61,874 nucleotides of DNA from CAYNQK01 sp964470375 (GTDB taxonomy: Bacteria > Spirochaetota > Spirochaetia > Treponematales > JBGSOB01). The notes below the pieces were generated by a model that saw only the letters and a program-made list of their open reading frames with translations, did not search any database and had not been told where the DNA came from. The position numbers and the translations under genes are program-made. The number at the start of each line of letters is the position of its first letter. Position 1 is the first letter of the stretch. Where the stretch lies: the NCBI GenBank assembly GCA_964470375.1, contig CAYYCP010000008.1:1-61874 (forward strand), in the 5' to 3' direction. Of this stretch, positions 10,634-22,800 are shown piece after piece.

Positions 10634-10741
10634 ACAGACTCCTCAATTCATGCCGGAATCGCCATCGACATGCTGATGACCTAAGCGGCTTGGGTGGGAT
10701 GTGGACAATATATCACGCAAGCGGTTACGGCGCTAGTGAAA

Positions 10742-10770
10742 AACCCCTCCCCCAAAAAGGGGGAGGGGTT
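10742..10770 (-). terminator. Rho-independent terminator downstream of the giant protein gene
   Basis: A perfect 12-bp inverted repeat (AACCCCTCCCCC, 5-nt loop, GGGGGAGGGGTT). On the minus strand it is followed by TTTTTC, and it sits 58 bp after the giant gene's stop. It separates that gene from the FN3 lipoprotein gene, which therefore needs its own promoter in 10634-10740, where a GATATATTG stretch is the only AT-rich candidate. The plus-strand reading is also followed by AAAAA, so termination is mainly for the minus strand. Confidence 0.85.
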
Positions 10771-10827
10771 AAAAATGAAAAAAATTGCTGATAGAAAATA
10801 AAGCAGGCAGCCCCTGGTCCGATCCGC

Positions 10828-13800
10828 CTATCCGCCGGCGTTCGGTTCTATCTTGGGCGATGCCGTTTCATTTCCGGGCGGAATGTCGATCAGGATGCTG
10901 CGATCATGCCCGGGGCACTCGCGCCAGCGCGCCCTGAGGCGGCGGTTTCCATTGGATGGGACGAGGCCCGAGAGAGCGCCTTCCGTAAGGATGAGGGGAG
11001 ACCAGGATATGCCGTCCGGACTCTCCTCCCAGAAGACATCGGAGGCGGGCAGGGCGGCGCCGGCCGCGTCGTAGGCTATGAAGCCCAGCGGCTTACCCCC
11101 TTCCCCCTCCGCCCCGGGCTCCGGGAAGGCGGCTTCGAGGCGGGCCAGGTTGCGGACGCTCAGCACTCTTTCCGCTCGGCCGCGAATGGCCCCGCGGGAG
11201 TCTATGGCCTCCACGGCCAGCCTGATTTCGCCCTCCGCGGCGAAGTAGGGGACGCGGAAGCTCTGCCCGACTTCCACCTCCGGTCCCGCGCCCGCCCGCA
11301 GGAGGTAGCGCAGGGCGAAGGCGCGGCCGTCCAGGCCGATGGCCGAGGCGCGGGCCTCGATGAGCTGGCCGGGATGGAGGACGCTCCCGGCCGCCGGGTT
11401 TTGGATATCGAGGACGGGGACTCCCAAGGGGCGGGCCAGGAGGATGGGCGGCCCGCCCTGTCCGCCGAGGGCGCCGGGGCCCAGGACTACCCGTTCGCCT
11501 CTGTCCGCCTCGCGACGGTACAGCCGCAGTCTGCCTCGATTTTGGATATCGGCCAACGCGACATAGTAGTCGGGGGCCGGACCCGCATCGTCCCAACCGG
11601 CCTCGGCGGCCCCCGGCCAGGCTGTCGCCGCTAGCTCAAGACAGGCCGGTTCCGAAAGCCAGAAGGCGCAGGAATACGCGGATCCCGGGTCATGGCCTTC
11701 CCAGACCAGGCACTCGGCTCCCACAAGGGCGGGGGGAGGCTCAGGCAGGGCCGGGCCGCCCGCGCGGATGCGCGTGCCAGCCCGGACGATCGCCGTTCGC
11801 AAGGCCAGGGGCCCTTCCGCATCGGAAATGAGCTCAGGCCAGAGGATGAGGCCCTGCGCCCCCGATCCGCCAACGGGCGCCAGGATCCGCTCCTGCCACT
11901 CTTCCGCTCGGCCGGCCTGATCCACTGAGCGGTAGTAAAGCCTGAGGGCCGCCTCGGCATGGATGACCAGGGGACCTTCGACGGCGCGGATATCCCCGTC
12001 GCATAGCCGGTATTCGGTACGCTCCAGGCCCGAGGCGTCATCGGAAACGGAGAAGTCCATCCTGACGAAGGATCCCGAGCGTCTCAGACCGATGCGCGTC
12101 ACTGGAGGATCGCAGTCTACAAGGATCTCGGCGCGGCCGCGGGCGGAGATATTCCCGGCCGCGTCGCGCCCCTCCCAGGCCAGGCTGTGGCGCCCGGGAT
12201 CGGTGATGTCCAGGTGCGTCTTGATGTCGCGCAGGGCGCTCCCGTCAACGGAGGCGCGGGCGCCGGCCGGGCCGGAGCAGGCGTCCGCCACGCTGATGGA
12301 AACGCGGGCCGCGCCCAGGAACCAGCCCCCGGAGCCTTGCCGGCCCTCCGCGGACAGCTCGGCCGAGGGGGGCGTGAGATCGACCTTGACGCTGGTCGAG
12401 ACGGACGGCCCGCGCAGGCCGCGATCGTCCAGGCCGTAGGCCGAGATGACATGTCGACCCTCGCCCAGGACCAGGGGACCCGCGTAATCGGACTCCAGCC
12501 CGGAGAGGATGATCCGGCGCGAGGCGACTTCGGTTTCACGGTCCGAATAGGCGACGCTCAGAGAGGGCGCGCTGCGGTACCAGCCCGAGTCTCCGTCTGG
12601 TTCGGCCGGCTCGAGGGCGATGCGGGCATCGGGCGGGCTGGGATTGTCGGGGCCGTCCAGGCAGATGAGGGTAGACCCGGCCGAGGCCAGGTAGAGGCGC
12701 TGGCCGCTCAGGGCCGCCGCGCGGAAATTCCCCGCCAGCGTCCAGATGGGGGAGTCGTCGGCGGCCTTGAGGGCCGCGATACCGGTCGGTCCCGAGAGGA
12801 AGAGCCTGTCGCGGGTTAGGATAGCTTCCTCCGCGACGAGGCCATCGGGGAGCCGCGCTTTCCACGCGAGCGTGAGGCCAGCGCGGGCAAGGCAGACGCA
12901 ACGGTCATCGCCCGCGGCGATCACCCGGTTTGAACTCATGCACAGGGTATGGGGCGAGAAGCCCAGTTCGGCCCTCGCGACCGCCCGGCCCCGGGCGTCC
13001 AGGAGGATCAGGGCTCCGCCCTCCAGGACGAGCAGGGCACCTTCCTCGTCGGCGCAGGCCTTATAGGCCTGGCCGGCCCGATACAGGCGGGCCGGGCCGC
13101 TCGGCTTCAGCTCCCAAAGAGCCCCGTCGGCCAGCACGCGTGGGAGGCTCCCGGACCAGAGCGGCCGGGCTGGGCCTGACCAGGCTGCGGGCCATTCGCC
13201 CATGAAGCTCCCATCTCTAGCCGAGATGAGGGCGCAGGTGCCGGACCTGAGAGCCAGGATCCTGTCGCCGTCGCTGGAGGCGGAACGCACGCCGCCCTGG
13301 GACCAGTAAGGATTGCCGGTGAGGGGATCGCGCGATGCCAGGCTGCCCCTGGCGTCCAGGGTGGCCAGGCGGCCTCCGGCGTAGGCCATCCAGCCGAAGG
13401 AGCCCCTGATGCGGTAGGCCAGGCTTCCGTCCAGGGCGCGTAGGGCCGATATGCCCTCCGGGGCGCGCAGCCAGACCATTCCGCCACCGATGGCCATCGA
13501 TTGGACATCGCTCGGGCAGGGCTCTTCCCAGAGGCGGCTCTGATCGCCCGGCGAGGCTTCGTCTCTGAAACGCGTTCCGCCCCCGTCCCCATCCTCGGCG
13601 AACCAGCCGCCCTCCTCGATGCGTATGGCGGCGATCCGCTCAGCCTTTCTGGAGGCATCGGCGGCGCGCAGGCGGAAGCTCCACGATCCGCTCTCCGCGG
13701 GCATGCCGCTGATCGTACCGTCCGCCGAAAGGGTCAGGCCGGGGGGCAGGCGCCCCGAGGCTAGGCTGAAGGCGAGCGGGCCGGTCGCGCCATCGGCGAG

Positions 13801-16800
13801 GGCCCTGGCGTGATACGATCTTCCGGTCATCCCGTCAGTGATCCCCTCGATGTTGATGCCGAGGCCCCCGCGCAGCTTGAGGATGACCTCGGCGGCGGAG
13901 CGCAGCCGCCCGCAGCGGGCGCGGAAGACGATCTTGTACTCGCCGCCGGGGAGGCCGGCCTCGGCCGTGATCCTGGCGCTGGCCGAGGCGTTGGGGATCA
14001 CGGCCTCTGCATCGAGCTCTATCCTGATGCCGGGCTCGGCCTCGGCCTCCAGGTAGGTCTGGGCGCAATTCCCCAGGATGCGCAGGCCCAGCTCGGCCTG
14101 TACTCCCGCATCGACCTCGAGGCTGTCCCTCTCGGATCTGATGGAGAGGCTCCCCTCGATGACTGTGAAGTGCAGAGGTGGTGATGCCTTGCCGCCGCTC
14201 ATCACCACCAGGTCGCCCGAGACGCATTCTGTGGGCAGGCGCAGGCGAACCCGGCACTCGCCCCATTCCAGGGCCTCCAGCTCCCTTCCAGCCAGGCTGC
14301 AGGAACCTGACTCGCCGAAACCATAGCCGAAGGCCTCGAAGTCCTGGCCAGGGGCGCAGGCCTGGCGGGAGAGACTCAGGATGCGCGGGGCCGGCGCATC
14401 AGCCGTCACCTCCACGCCAAGGCTGAAGCCTTTCCCGTCCAGGCTGGCTATTTCGATCAGGTGCCGGCCTGCGGGAGTGTCTGGGTCTGCGCTGACGACG
14501 ATATCGCCGCGCTCCCCCGGGCCCAGGCGGGGCAGTACCACTCGTAGACCCGGTGGAGTCGACAGAGCCTCTAGGACGACTGGGCCCTCGAAGCCCCGTA
14601 TGCCGTGAATGGTGAGGGGGAAATGCAGGCTCCCACCCGCCGTCAAGCGGCCCTCGCGGAGCTGAAGCTCCCCGGCCCAGTCCGGGCGGAGGAGGCGGAT
14701 GTGCGCCGATGCCTGATCGCCGCCCGGGCCTTCCAGGCGCAGAAGTGCCTCGTCCCCCTCCAGGCCGGCCGGCAGGCTGACAAGGGCCGAAGCGTCATTC
14801 TCCGTGGCCAAGCGCAGCTCCATCCCGCCGACGAAGCAGCGGCTGCCCGGCAGGATGCCCCGGCCGTGCAGGGTCACCCGGCCGCCGCGGGCGGCCTCGA
14901 TCTCGGAGGGCTCTACGGAATCCAAGTGCAGGCGGGGATAGGCGGCTTCCAGGGTTATCTCGAAGGGCGCCTCCAAGCTCCGGTCGGCCAGGTTGGCTAG
15001 GCGACCCAATATTGAATATTTCCCGGGAGCAATAGACTCCGGAAGCCTCAGGCCTATGGCCAGCTCCAGCGAGGGTGCATCGACCCTGCGCAGCTCCTCG
15101 AAGTCCAGCTCGAGGGCGGGATGGGTCTGGTCGATCTCTAGGCGCAGGCTGCCGGGGGCGCCCTCGGCCGGCGCATAGCCCTCCAGGTCGACGATCAGCC
15201 GGACCTCGGCCCGCGAGCCTATCTCGGCCGCCAGTGCCAGCCTGTCCTGGCGCAGACGCGGCGCGTTGATACGTCCGCCGGGCTGGCCGTTCCCGCCGAT
15301 GACGACATCGGTCCAGGGCGTGGGCGTTCCCTCGCGGCCGGCGGCATCGTAGGCCAGGAGGCGGAAGGATAGGGTCCGTCCCGCGGGGTAGCCCGATATA
15401 CTCATCGATTTTAGGAGGCCCGCGTCGAAGCGCTGGATCGCTCCGGATGGATCGGAGGTCTCCTCAAGGATATAGCCCGTGGGCCTCTCGCCGGGGGCCG
15501 CCGACCAGGAAAGGAGGACGGTTCCGGGTTCGATCTCCGCAGCCAGGAGCGAAGCCGGCGCGGCCGGCAGCCTCTCGGGCCGCCTCAGATGCAGGCTCCC
15601 CGCAGCGTAGGCCCGGGGCCAGGCCTGATCGGCATCACCGGCCAGCTCGACATAGAGGCCGTATTCGCCTTCGGGGAAAGCCGAGAGATCGATGTCAAAG
15701 CTGAAACTGCCGTCCGCGGCCGTCATGCCCTCGCCGGCGGGCAGACCGGCGGCCGAGCCCCCGGCCTGGACAAGCGAAGCCAGAACCCGGCCCGAGCCGT
15801 TCTGGGCCCAGCCCTTCACGCGGAAGGACTCCGCGGCCGGGGTATTCTCCTCTTCCAGGCAGTCCAGCCCGATGCGCGCCTCCCCCTCCTTGGCCAGGAC
15901 GGCCAACTCGAAGGCGGGATCCGCCGCGCCGGTCACCCTGGCCTTCCAGGCTCCGGCTTCAGGCGAGAGCACTACCATGCACAGGCCGCCTTCCAAATAA
16001 TAGGTCTCTGTCCAGGGATCGCCCGGGCGATACTCGATGCCGCTCGGCGAGACGGCCACGATTTCAGGATCGCCCTCCCCGTAGCCCATGGCGAAGACGA
16101 TGCGCTCCAAGCCGGATTCCTCCCGTGACGCCGGAGCCTGCCCATCGAAGGCCATGGATGGTCTGACCGCCGCGGATGGGCGACCGGATGCGGATGCGGC
16201 GCGTGCGTGCGGGACCTCGAAACTGTATTCCCCGTCTTTCTCGGACAGGTCCCGGAAGTCCCGCGAGCTGATACCGGCCGAGGGGTGGGGTGGCATGGCG
16301 TGCGCTGCGGCCGATGGTCGGGGCTTGTTGAGGACCAGTTGAGAGACCTTGCCAAGGACGAGACCGCGCGAATCCCCGATGAAGGCGCCCACCTGGCCCA
16401 GGATGGGCAGGTTGACGAAGGCCTTGAAGCCTGTGATGCGCTGGTCGCCCTCGCGGAAGGAGCCGAATTCCGCGCTCAGGCCGCCCAGCCAGATCTCCCG
16501 GGAGGGTATGCTGAGCCACCGCGAAGAGAAGATCCGTCCGCGCTCAAGCTTGAGCTCGATGCCGGCCGTGCCCGAGAAGACGGTGGCCTGGCCCTCCCTG
16601 AATATCCAGAACTCGGCCTTGCCGCGGATGATGGACAGCGACACGTCCATGCCGGCGTGCAGCAAGCCGTTTTTCGCGTTGAGCGATGCCAGGACCGTGG
16701 CGGCTATGCCCAGCTTGCCTCTGAAGAGCACGGCATCGGCCTGAAGGGCCACGGCCATATTGGCCACGTCCATCCAGATGTCGCCGTCGGCCGTGAGCAG

Positions 16801-19800
16801 CTCGCCGTTGGCGCGGTCGACCAGCCTGGCCCCCAGTTGGAGGCGCAGGCCCTGGGGCGGGAAATCGCCTTGCAGGGTCTCGGGTAGCTCGTCCGGGGGG
16901 CCGTAGGCGAGTCCGCCGCGGATGCCGTTGAGGTAGAGGCCGCTGGCGCCCAGGGGCAGGCCCGGCCCGGGGGCGTAGTACTCCAGGAAGGCCCGCTTCA
17001 GGCCAATCGGATAGGTGGTGGATTTTTCTGTGAAGGCAAGCTCCGCGCCCAGGGTTCCCAGCCCGGGTATGCAGGCGCAGCCCTTGGCCGATACCATGAA
17101 GCCATGCCCGTCCTGGCCGCCCATGTCCAGACGCGCCGAGACGTTCTTGAAGCGCGGCCCGCCGGGCACCTCGAAGTCCGGCAGATTGAAGGCCCCGCCC
17201 TCCATCTCAAGGCCCGAGCGCGAGACGGACAGGCCGCTCAGGGATATGCGGGCCTCGCCCAGGAAGGGCGGGGCCTTGAGGGTGGCCTTGCCCGCGCGGA
17301 TGCGCTCGGCCTCTATGCCCAGGTTTTCGAGCACCAGTGCGAACCCGGCGGCTTCGATCCCGAGACTTCCGCCCGCGACCTGGCCGGACACCTTCCCGCT
17401 GGAGAGGTCTATAGCTGCATTCTCTATCTTGACCGATGAGCCGTTTTCACCGCCTAGGCAGGCTGGCAGGCCCAGCACGCATGAGCGCAGGCTGAGGCTC
17501 CAGCGCCCCTGGTCGTCGCGGCCAAGGTAGAGGCCTTTCACGCTGGCGTCCAGGCCGCCCAGGGTGAAACCCAGCTCGCCCAGCCCGCCGCGTAACTCGG
17601 TGACCCGGCCCTTCCAGTCGAAGCGAAGGCTGTCCAGGTCGATGCGCATTCCGGCTAGGCCTTTGGGATAATTCCCCGGCAGGCGCAGCCAGGCTCCCAG
17701 GCCTATTCCCGCCTGCGACAACTCCACCATGGAGATGGTGGCCACCAGCCCGCTGTTGGGGAGGATCTCGAAGCTGGGCTGGCTCAGGAGGGCCGCCGAG
17801 ACATCGAGGATCCCGCGCGAGGGAGAGACGATCAAAGAATCCAGGCGTAGCCTGGTGCCGCGCAACCCCACAGGCAGATCAGGATCGATGAGGATGGCCT
17901 GGCCGCTCAAGCCCAGGAGGATCTCCTGGCCGCCCTGGGGGAGGAGGAGGGCCAGGGCGCAGTCCCGCAGGCCCAGGGCTCCCTCCCAAAGATCGAGGTC
18001 GATCGAGCCCGCCCCGGCCTTGAAGGCCAGGACACGGCCCCTGGAGTCGACGCGGATGTCCTCGATGACGGCCTCAAGCGATCGCAGCTTGCGCGGCAAG
18101 GTCTCCGGCAGCTCTGCCGGCAGGGAAAGCCGCCCTCGCAGTGAGAAGACCGGGTCCGCGCCCCCCGAGGCCGAAGCGCCCAGGACTAAGCCCTTCGATC
18201 GTAGGCCCAGGAGTTCGGTACCGTCGGGGATGGCCGCCTCGGCGGAGAAGGACTCCAGGCTTCCGGCGGCTGTGAAAGCGGCTTCGGAGACGGTCAGTTC
18301 CAGGCCGCCCAGGCATCCGGGGAAGCTATCCTTAGGAAGGATAAGTGTGGCCGCGAGGCTGAAGCCCGGCCGGGGCAGGCCCTGGCGCCAGCCGGCGCGC
18401 AGGGTGGCGTCGCGCATGAGGATGGCTCCAAAGGCCGGGAAGGCCAGGCCCTTGGCCGTGCTGAATTCCGCCGCCAGGGATCGCAGGCTCCCATCGGTCC
18501 CGATCACCAGGGAAGTCAGCCCCGCCCTGGCGCCTGCCAGGGGACCGGGCAGGCTTTCGGGAAGGACCAGGTTGCCCGAGGCCGAGACGGTCCCGCTCTG
18601 GGCCGCCGCGTCCCATGTCAGGCCGAGCCTGGCATCCTCGATATCGTATTCGGAGATGTGGAAATTCATAGGCCCGCCCGAGGCACGCAGGTCCAGGATC
18701 CTTCCCGTGGAGAGGTCGCAGGCGAAGGCCTCCAGCGCCAGGCCGTGTCCGGCCATGCCCTCGGGGGCTGTCTGGTTGAAGACAAGGGCGCCCGATGCCC
18801 GGGCGATCAGCTTTCCGCCCTGGCTCGGACCCTCAAGCTCGACGGAGGCCGAGCCCGCCTTGAGGTCGAGGCAGCCTGCCAGGGGGCCGGCCAGACCCTG
18901 GGCGGCCAGGCGGAAGGACTCCACCCGGCCATCCGGCCCGATGCGGAATCTATCTATTTCCAGGCGGGTGGGCTTGTCGGGCCTCCATTCCAGGCACTCC
19001 GGCACCCCGGTTCCGGGCAGGAGGCGGGCTGTCCCCGAGAGGGAGACGGCCATCTCGGGGGTGAAGGAGATGCCGGTGAGGGAAAGGGACAGGTTCCCCC
19101 ATTGCATGGGCAGCTCGCCCTCAGCCCCGGCCCGACCGAAGGCCGGGGCGCCCGTTTCAAGGTCGAGACTGAAATCCTCGACGTAGGCCTCACGGACATG
19201 GAAGTCGGGCGGGAAGGCTAGAGCGGCTTTGGCAACGCGCAGGCGTGGCCGTCCCCCGGCGCAGGCAGCCCCGGGATCCTTCAGGATGACAGCCCAGCCA
19301 GGGGCGATGGAGACGCGGAATGAGCCTTGAACGTTGAAGTCCAGGGCCAGGAGCTCGCCCGAAGACGAGAGGCGCAGCTCCTTCAGGCCCACTCTCTTCC
19401 CGCCTAGCTGACCCGGCAAGCCCTCGGGCAGGCTGACCGCCCCGCTCAGGCGCAGCTCGCCGCCGCGGTATTCCAAGCCCGCGATGTCGACGCCTAGGCC
19501 CCAGAGCAGCAGCGGATCAGCCGAGGCTCCGCCGAGGGAGAAGTCCCCCTCGGGGGTGACATTGATGTCGCGCAACGCGATCTCGGCGCCGCGGCAGGCC
19601 TGCGGGAGAGCTATTCGCAGACTTCCGGCTGCCATGCCGCCGCGGGCCAGGCGCAGGTCTTCAAGGAGGAAGCCGAATCCGCCTGAGGCGAAGGCCAGAC
19701 GTTCGACGAGGCACTCGCAGTCGAAGGAGCCTCCGGCCTCCAGGCGCAGGCGCTCCAGGTAGGCGCTGGCCCCGCCCCAAGCCGCGGGTAGGCGCAGCAG

Positions 19801-22800
19801 GGCCGAGGTCTCCAGGCCCTCTTCGCGCAGGGCGAAACCGAGGCCGACTACTCGCGTGCCGTTCAATTCCAGAGGCACGCGCTGGTCGGAGCACAATGCG
19901 GAAACCACTGTACCGTCCGTGGCGAAGAGCCCCTCGCCCAGCTCGATGCGGCTGTCCTTCCAGACTAGGGCGGCCCTCTTCACGGACAGGAATGAAGCCC
20001 CGTAGTCGAGGCCGCGGGCCGTTAAGAGAAAGCCGCCCGTGCGCATGGAGACCGTCTCGGCCCGTTCGGTGCAGAAGGCGATGCCATCGGAACCAAGGCG
20101 CAGGCAGGGATTGGTGAAGGTCGAGCACGGGCCCTGCCCCGAGTCCTCGAGGCTGGCGCTGCGCCAAAGGGCGCACGAGATACCGCCCGAAGCGCGCAGG
20201 CCGTCCCCGTCAAGGACGAAGGAAGCGGGCTCCAGGAGATAGCCGTTGGCGCTGAGGAGGCGGGCCGGCCCGGAGGCCGCGCCGTTCACGGATACGATTT
20301 TCCCCTGAGGATCCAGCTCGATGTCTCCAATCTCCAGGATGCCCCCCTCGTAGGCCTCCATGTCGAGGCTCGCCTTGGCGGCCCTGAGGATGATCCGACC
20401 TTCAGCCCTGGCGACCAGGCTTAGGCCCTCGAGGTAGGCCGGCCATCCGACTAGTCTGATCTGGGCGCCTCCGGCCGACTGCCCGGAATAGAAATTCCCG
20501 GCCGGATCGAGGCGGGCTTGGGGGAAGGAAACCTCGCCCCCGCCCAAGGCCTCAGGCAGGCGCAGGCTGGCCTTCAGCCTTATCGCGCCCTTCTCCATCA
20601 CCGCCTCTGAGCATGCGAGGCTCCATCCCCCTCTCTCGAGGCTGAAAGGCGCCTTGGCCGCTGCGGGGCCGAGGTCACGCCCGGCGTCCAGCTTCATGCC
20701 GCTGAAGGCGAGGCTGGGCGGCACCGAGCCCCCGGGCGGGCTTATCGTGAAGACTCCCAGGGCCAATGCGCCATTCAACAAGTTGAGGCCTTCCATGCGG
20801 CCCTTGAAGCCGTGCAGGACCGCTTCGAAGGAAGCCGAGGAGGCTCCGCCCTGGATATCCCCATGACAGTCCAGGCCGAGGCGCGTGAAGCGCAGTGTCC
20901 GGGGCGCGTTCGTTCCCGAGGCCGGGGGAAAGAGGCTGGGCGGGAGCTCCAGGCTGGCGTCCAGGAAGAGGCCCTCGCGCTCGAGCGAGTAGGCGTTGAT
21001 GGTACAGGCCAAGCCCCCGATGCCGACAGCCCGGAGAGGCGCGCCCGGACCATGGCCGGGGTGGGCCACCACGGGCCCGTCGCCTTCCCAAGCCACCGTC
21101 AGGCCGGCCAGGGGGCGCTCGGCTCCCAGGAAGCGTATCCAGGCTTCCTCCATCAAGATGCCGCCATCCTCGATGCGGGCCTTGGACGATTTGACCGGGA
21201 AACCATGCAGCACGAAATTGACTTCAGGCAAATACGCGTCGTCGCGCCAGAGGAGGCCGGTCTGTCCCAGGGGCACCGAACTGAAGGCGATCCGGCGCGA
21301 ATCCCATTCCAGGTCGCCCGATGCGCTCAACGAGCCGTCCGGGCCCAGCTCGAGACCAAGGGAACCCGGGGCGAAGGGGCGTCCCTGGGAGTCCACCAGG
21401 GATTCGGAGATGGCCCGGTAGCCTCCGGGGATGGCTTCAGCCCGGGCTAGGGCGAGGTCGATCCTGAACCCACCCAGACGGGCCAGGATCCGGTCGTCTG
21501 ATGTGCGGAGGGAGGCGCTGGATACGATCAGCCAGGTGTCCTGGATGGCCGCCTTCTTCAGTTCGTAGGTCAGCCCGCCCATCCGGAGGGTCAGGCCCTT
21601 GCAATCCACTTGGCCATGCGGGGAGGTGCTATCCGGGCGCGTGGACAGGCTGGAAAGGGGCAGGCAACCCGCCCAGTCCTGCCGGCCTTCGCGGACGAGC
21701 TCCATGCCCATGGGGACGAGGCGGCTCAAGTCGAGACGCAACTCGTCCCCCGACCAATGCTCGTAGCCGCCTTCAAGGCGCAGGCCCCGGGCTCCCAGAA
21801 GGGCTAGGGGGCTTTGTGTCGATCCCGCGCCCCAGGGAGAAAACAGGAGCTTAAAACCTTCAGGCAGAACGGCCGCGGCGTCCATGCGCGGCAAGGTCCC
21901 TGGGGCCGGGCCGATCACCAAGCCGGGCAGGGCCAGGGCAGGGCCGCCTCCCGGCCTTTCGTAGAGGCAGCCGTCCAGCTCCAGGCCCCTGTCCGTCTTG
22001 AACACCAGGGAAGAGGCCTTCAGGCTGAAGCCCCCGCATCCCAGACGGTAGTTGCCGGGATCGCTCCAGGCCTGTGCGGGCAGGGGCCCCGCCATGGAGA
22101 CCTTGCGCGGCAGAAGAAGCCGGCGGATCGGCGTCGAGCCTTGGGTGGAAGCAGCCTCCAGGGAGATCCAGGACGGCAGGGCCAAGATGACCGGCCCGAC
22201 GAGGCTCCAGGCCCCGTCGGTCCCAGTCTGTCGAACACCCTCCAGCCGGTAGGAGCCGACGTCCTGTAAGAAGGCCTCGCTACGAGCAGCGGGAGCCTTG
22301 GCGTCCCCGCGTAGGGCCCAGGCCCCGGCTTCGGTCCGGTTACCCGCGGCGTCCCGGGCGGTGAGCCGCGCGTAGAGGGGGCCCTGAGCGGCGTGTAGGC
22401 CGAAGTGCCCCTGACGCGCGCCCGCTGGGAGCCAGAGTGTCTCCAGGACCTTCAATGCCCCGCCACTTGGGTCGGGGGCTTCCAAGCTGAGGCAGTAGCC
22501 CTGGACACCCGAAGCGCTGTCCGCTGCCGCGGCCCAGGAGGCCTTGAGCCGGGCCGGCTGACCCTCGTCCCAGGCCAGCGTGAGGGGGGCGGACTGGCCG
22601 GCCGGGAAGGCGGGGCCGAGCGCGTCCAGGGCTATAGCGGCCTCGCCGAAGCGGGCCTGTCCACCCTGGTCCTCGAGGTAGAGGAGGAGGCGCCCCTGGC
22701 CGCCCAGGGCACCCAAGCCCGCGGCGTTGAATTCCAGTCCGTTCTGGGAGATGGGCGTCCAGCCCGCCGGTATGCCCGTGCGGGGCAGACCGGCCTCGTC

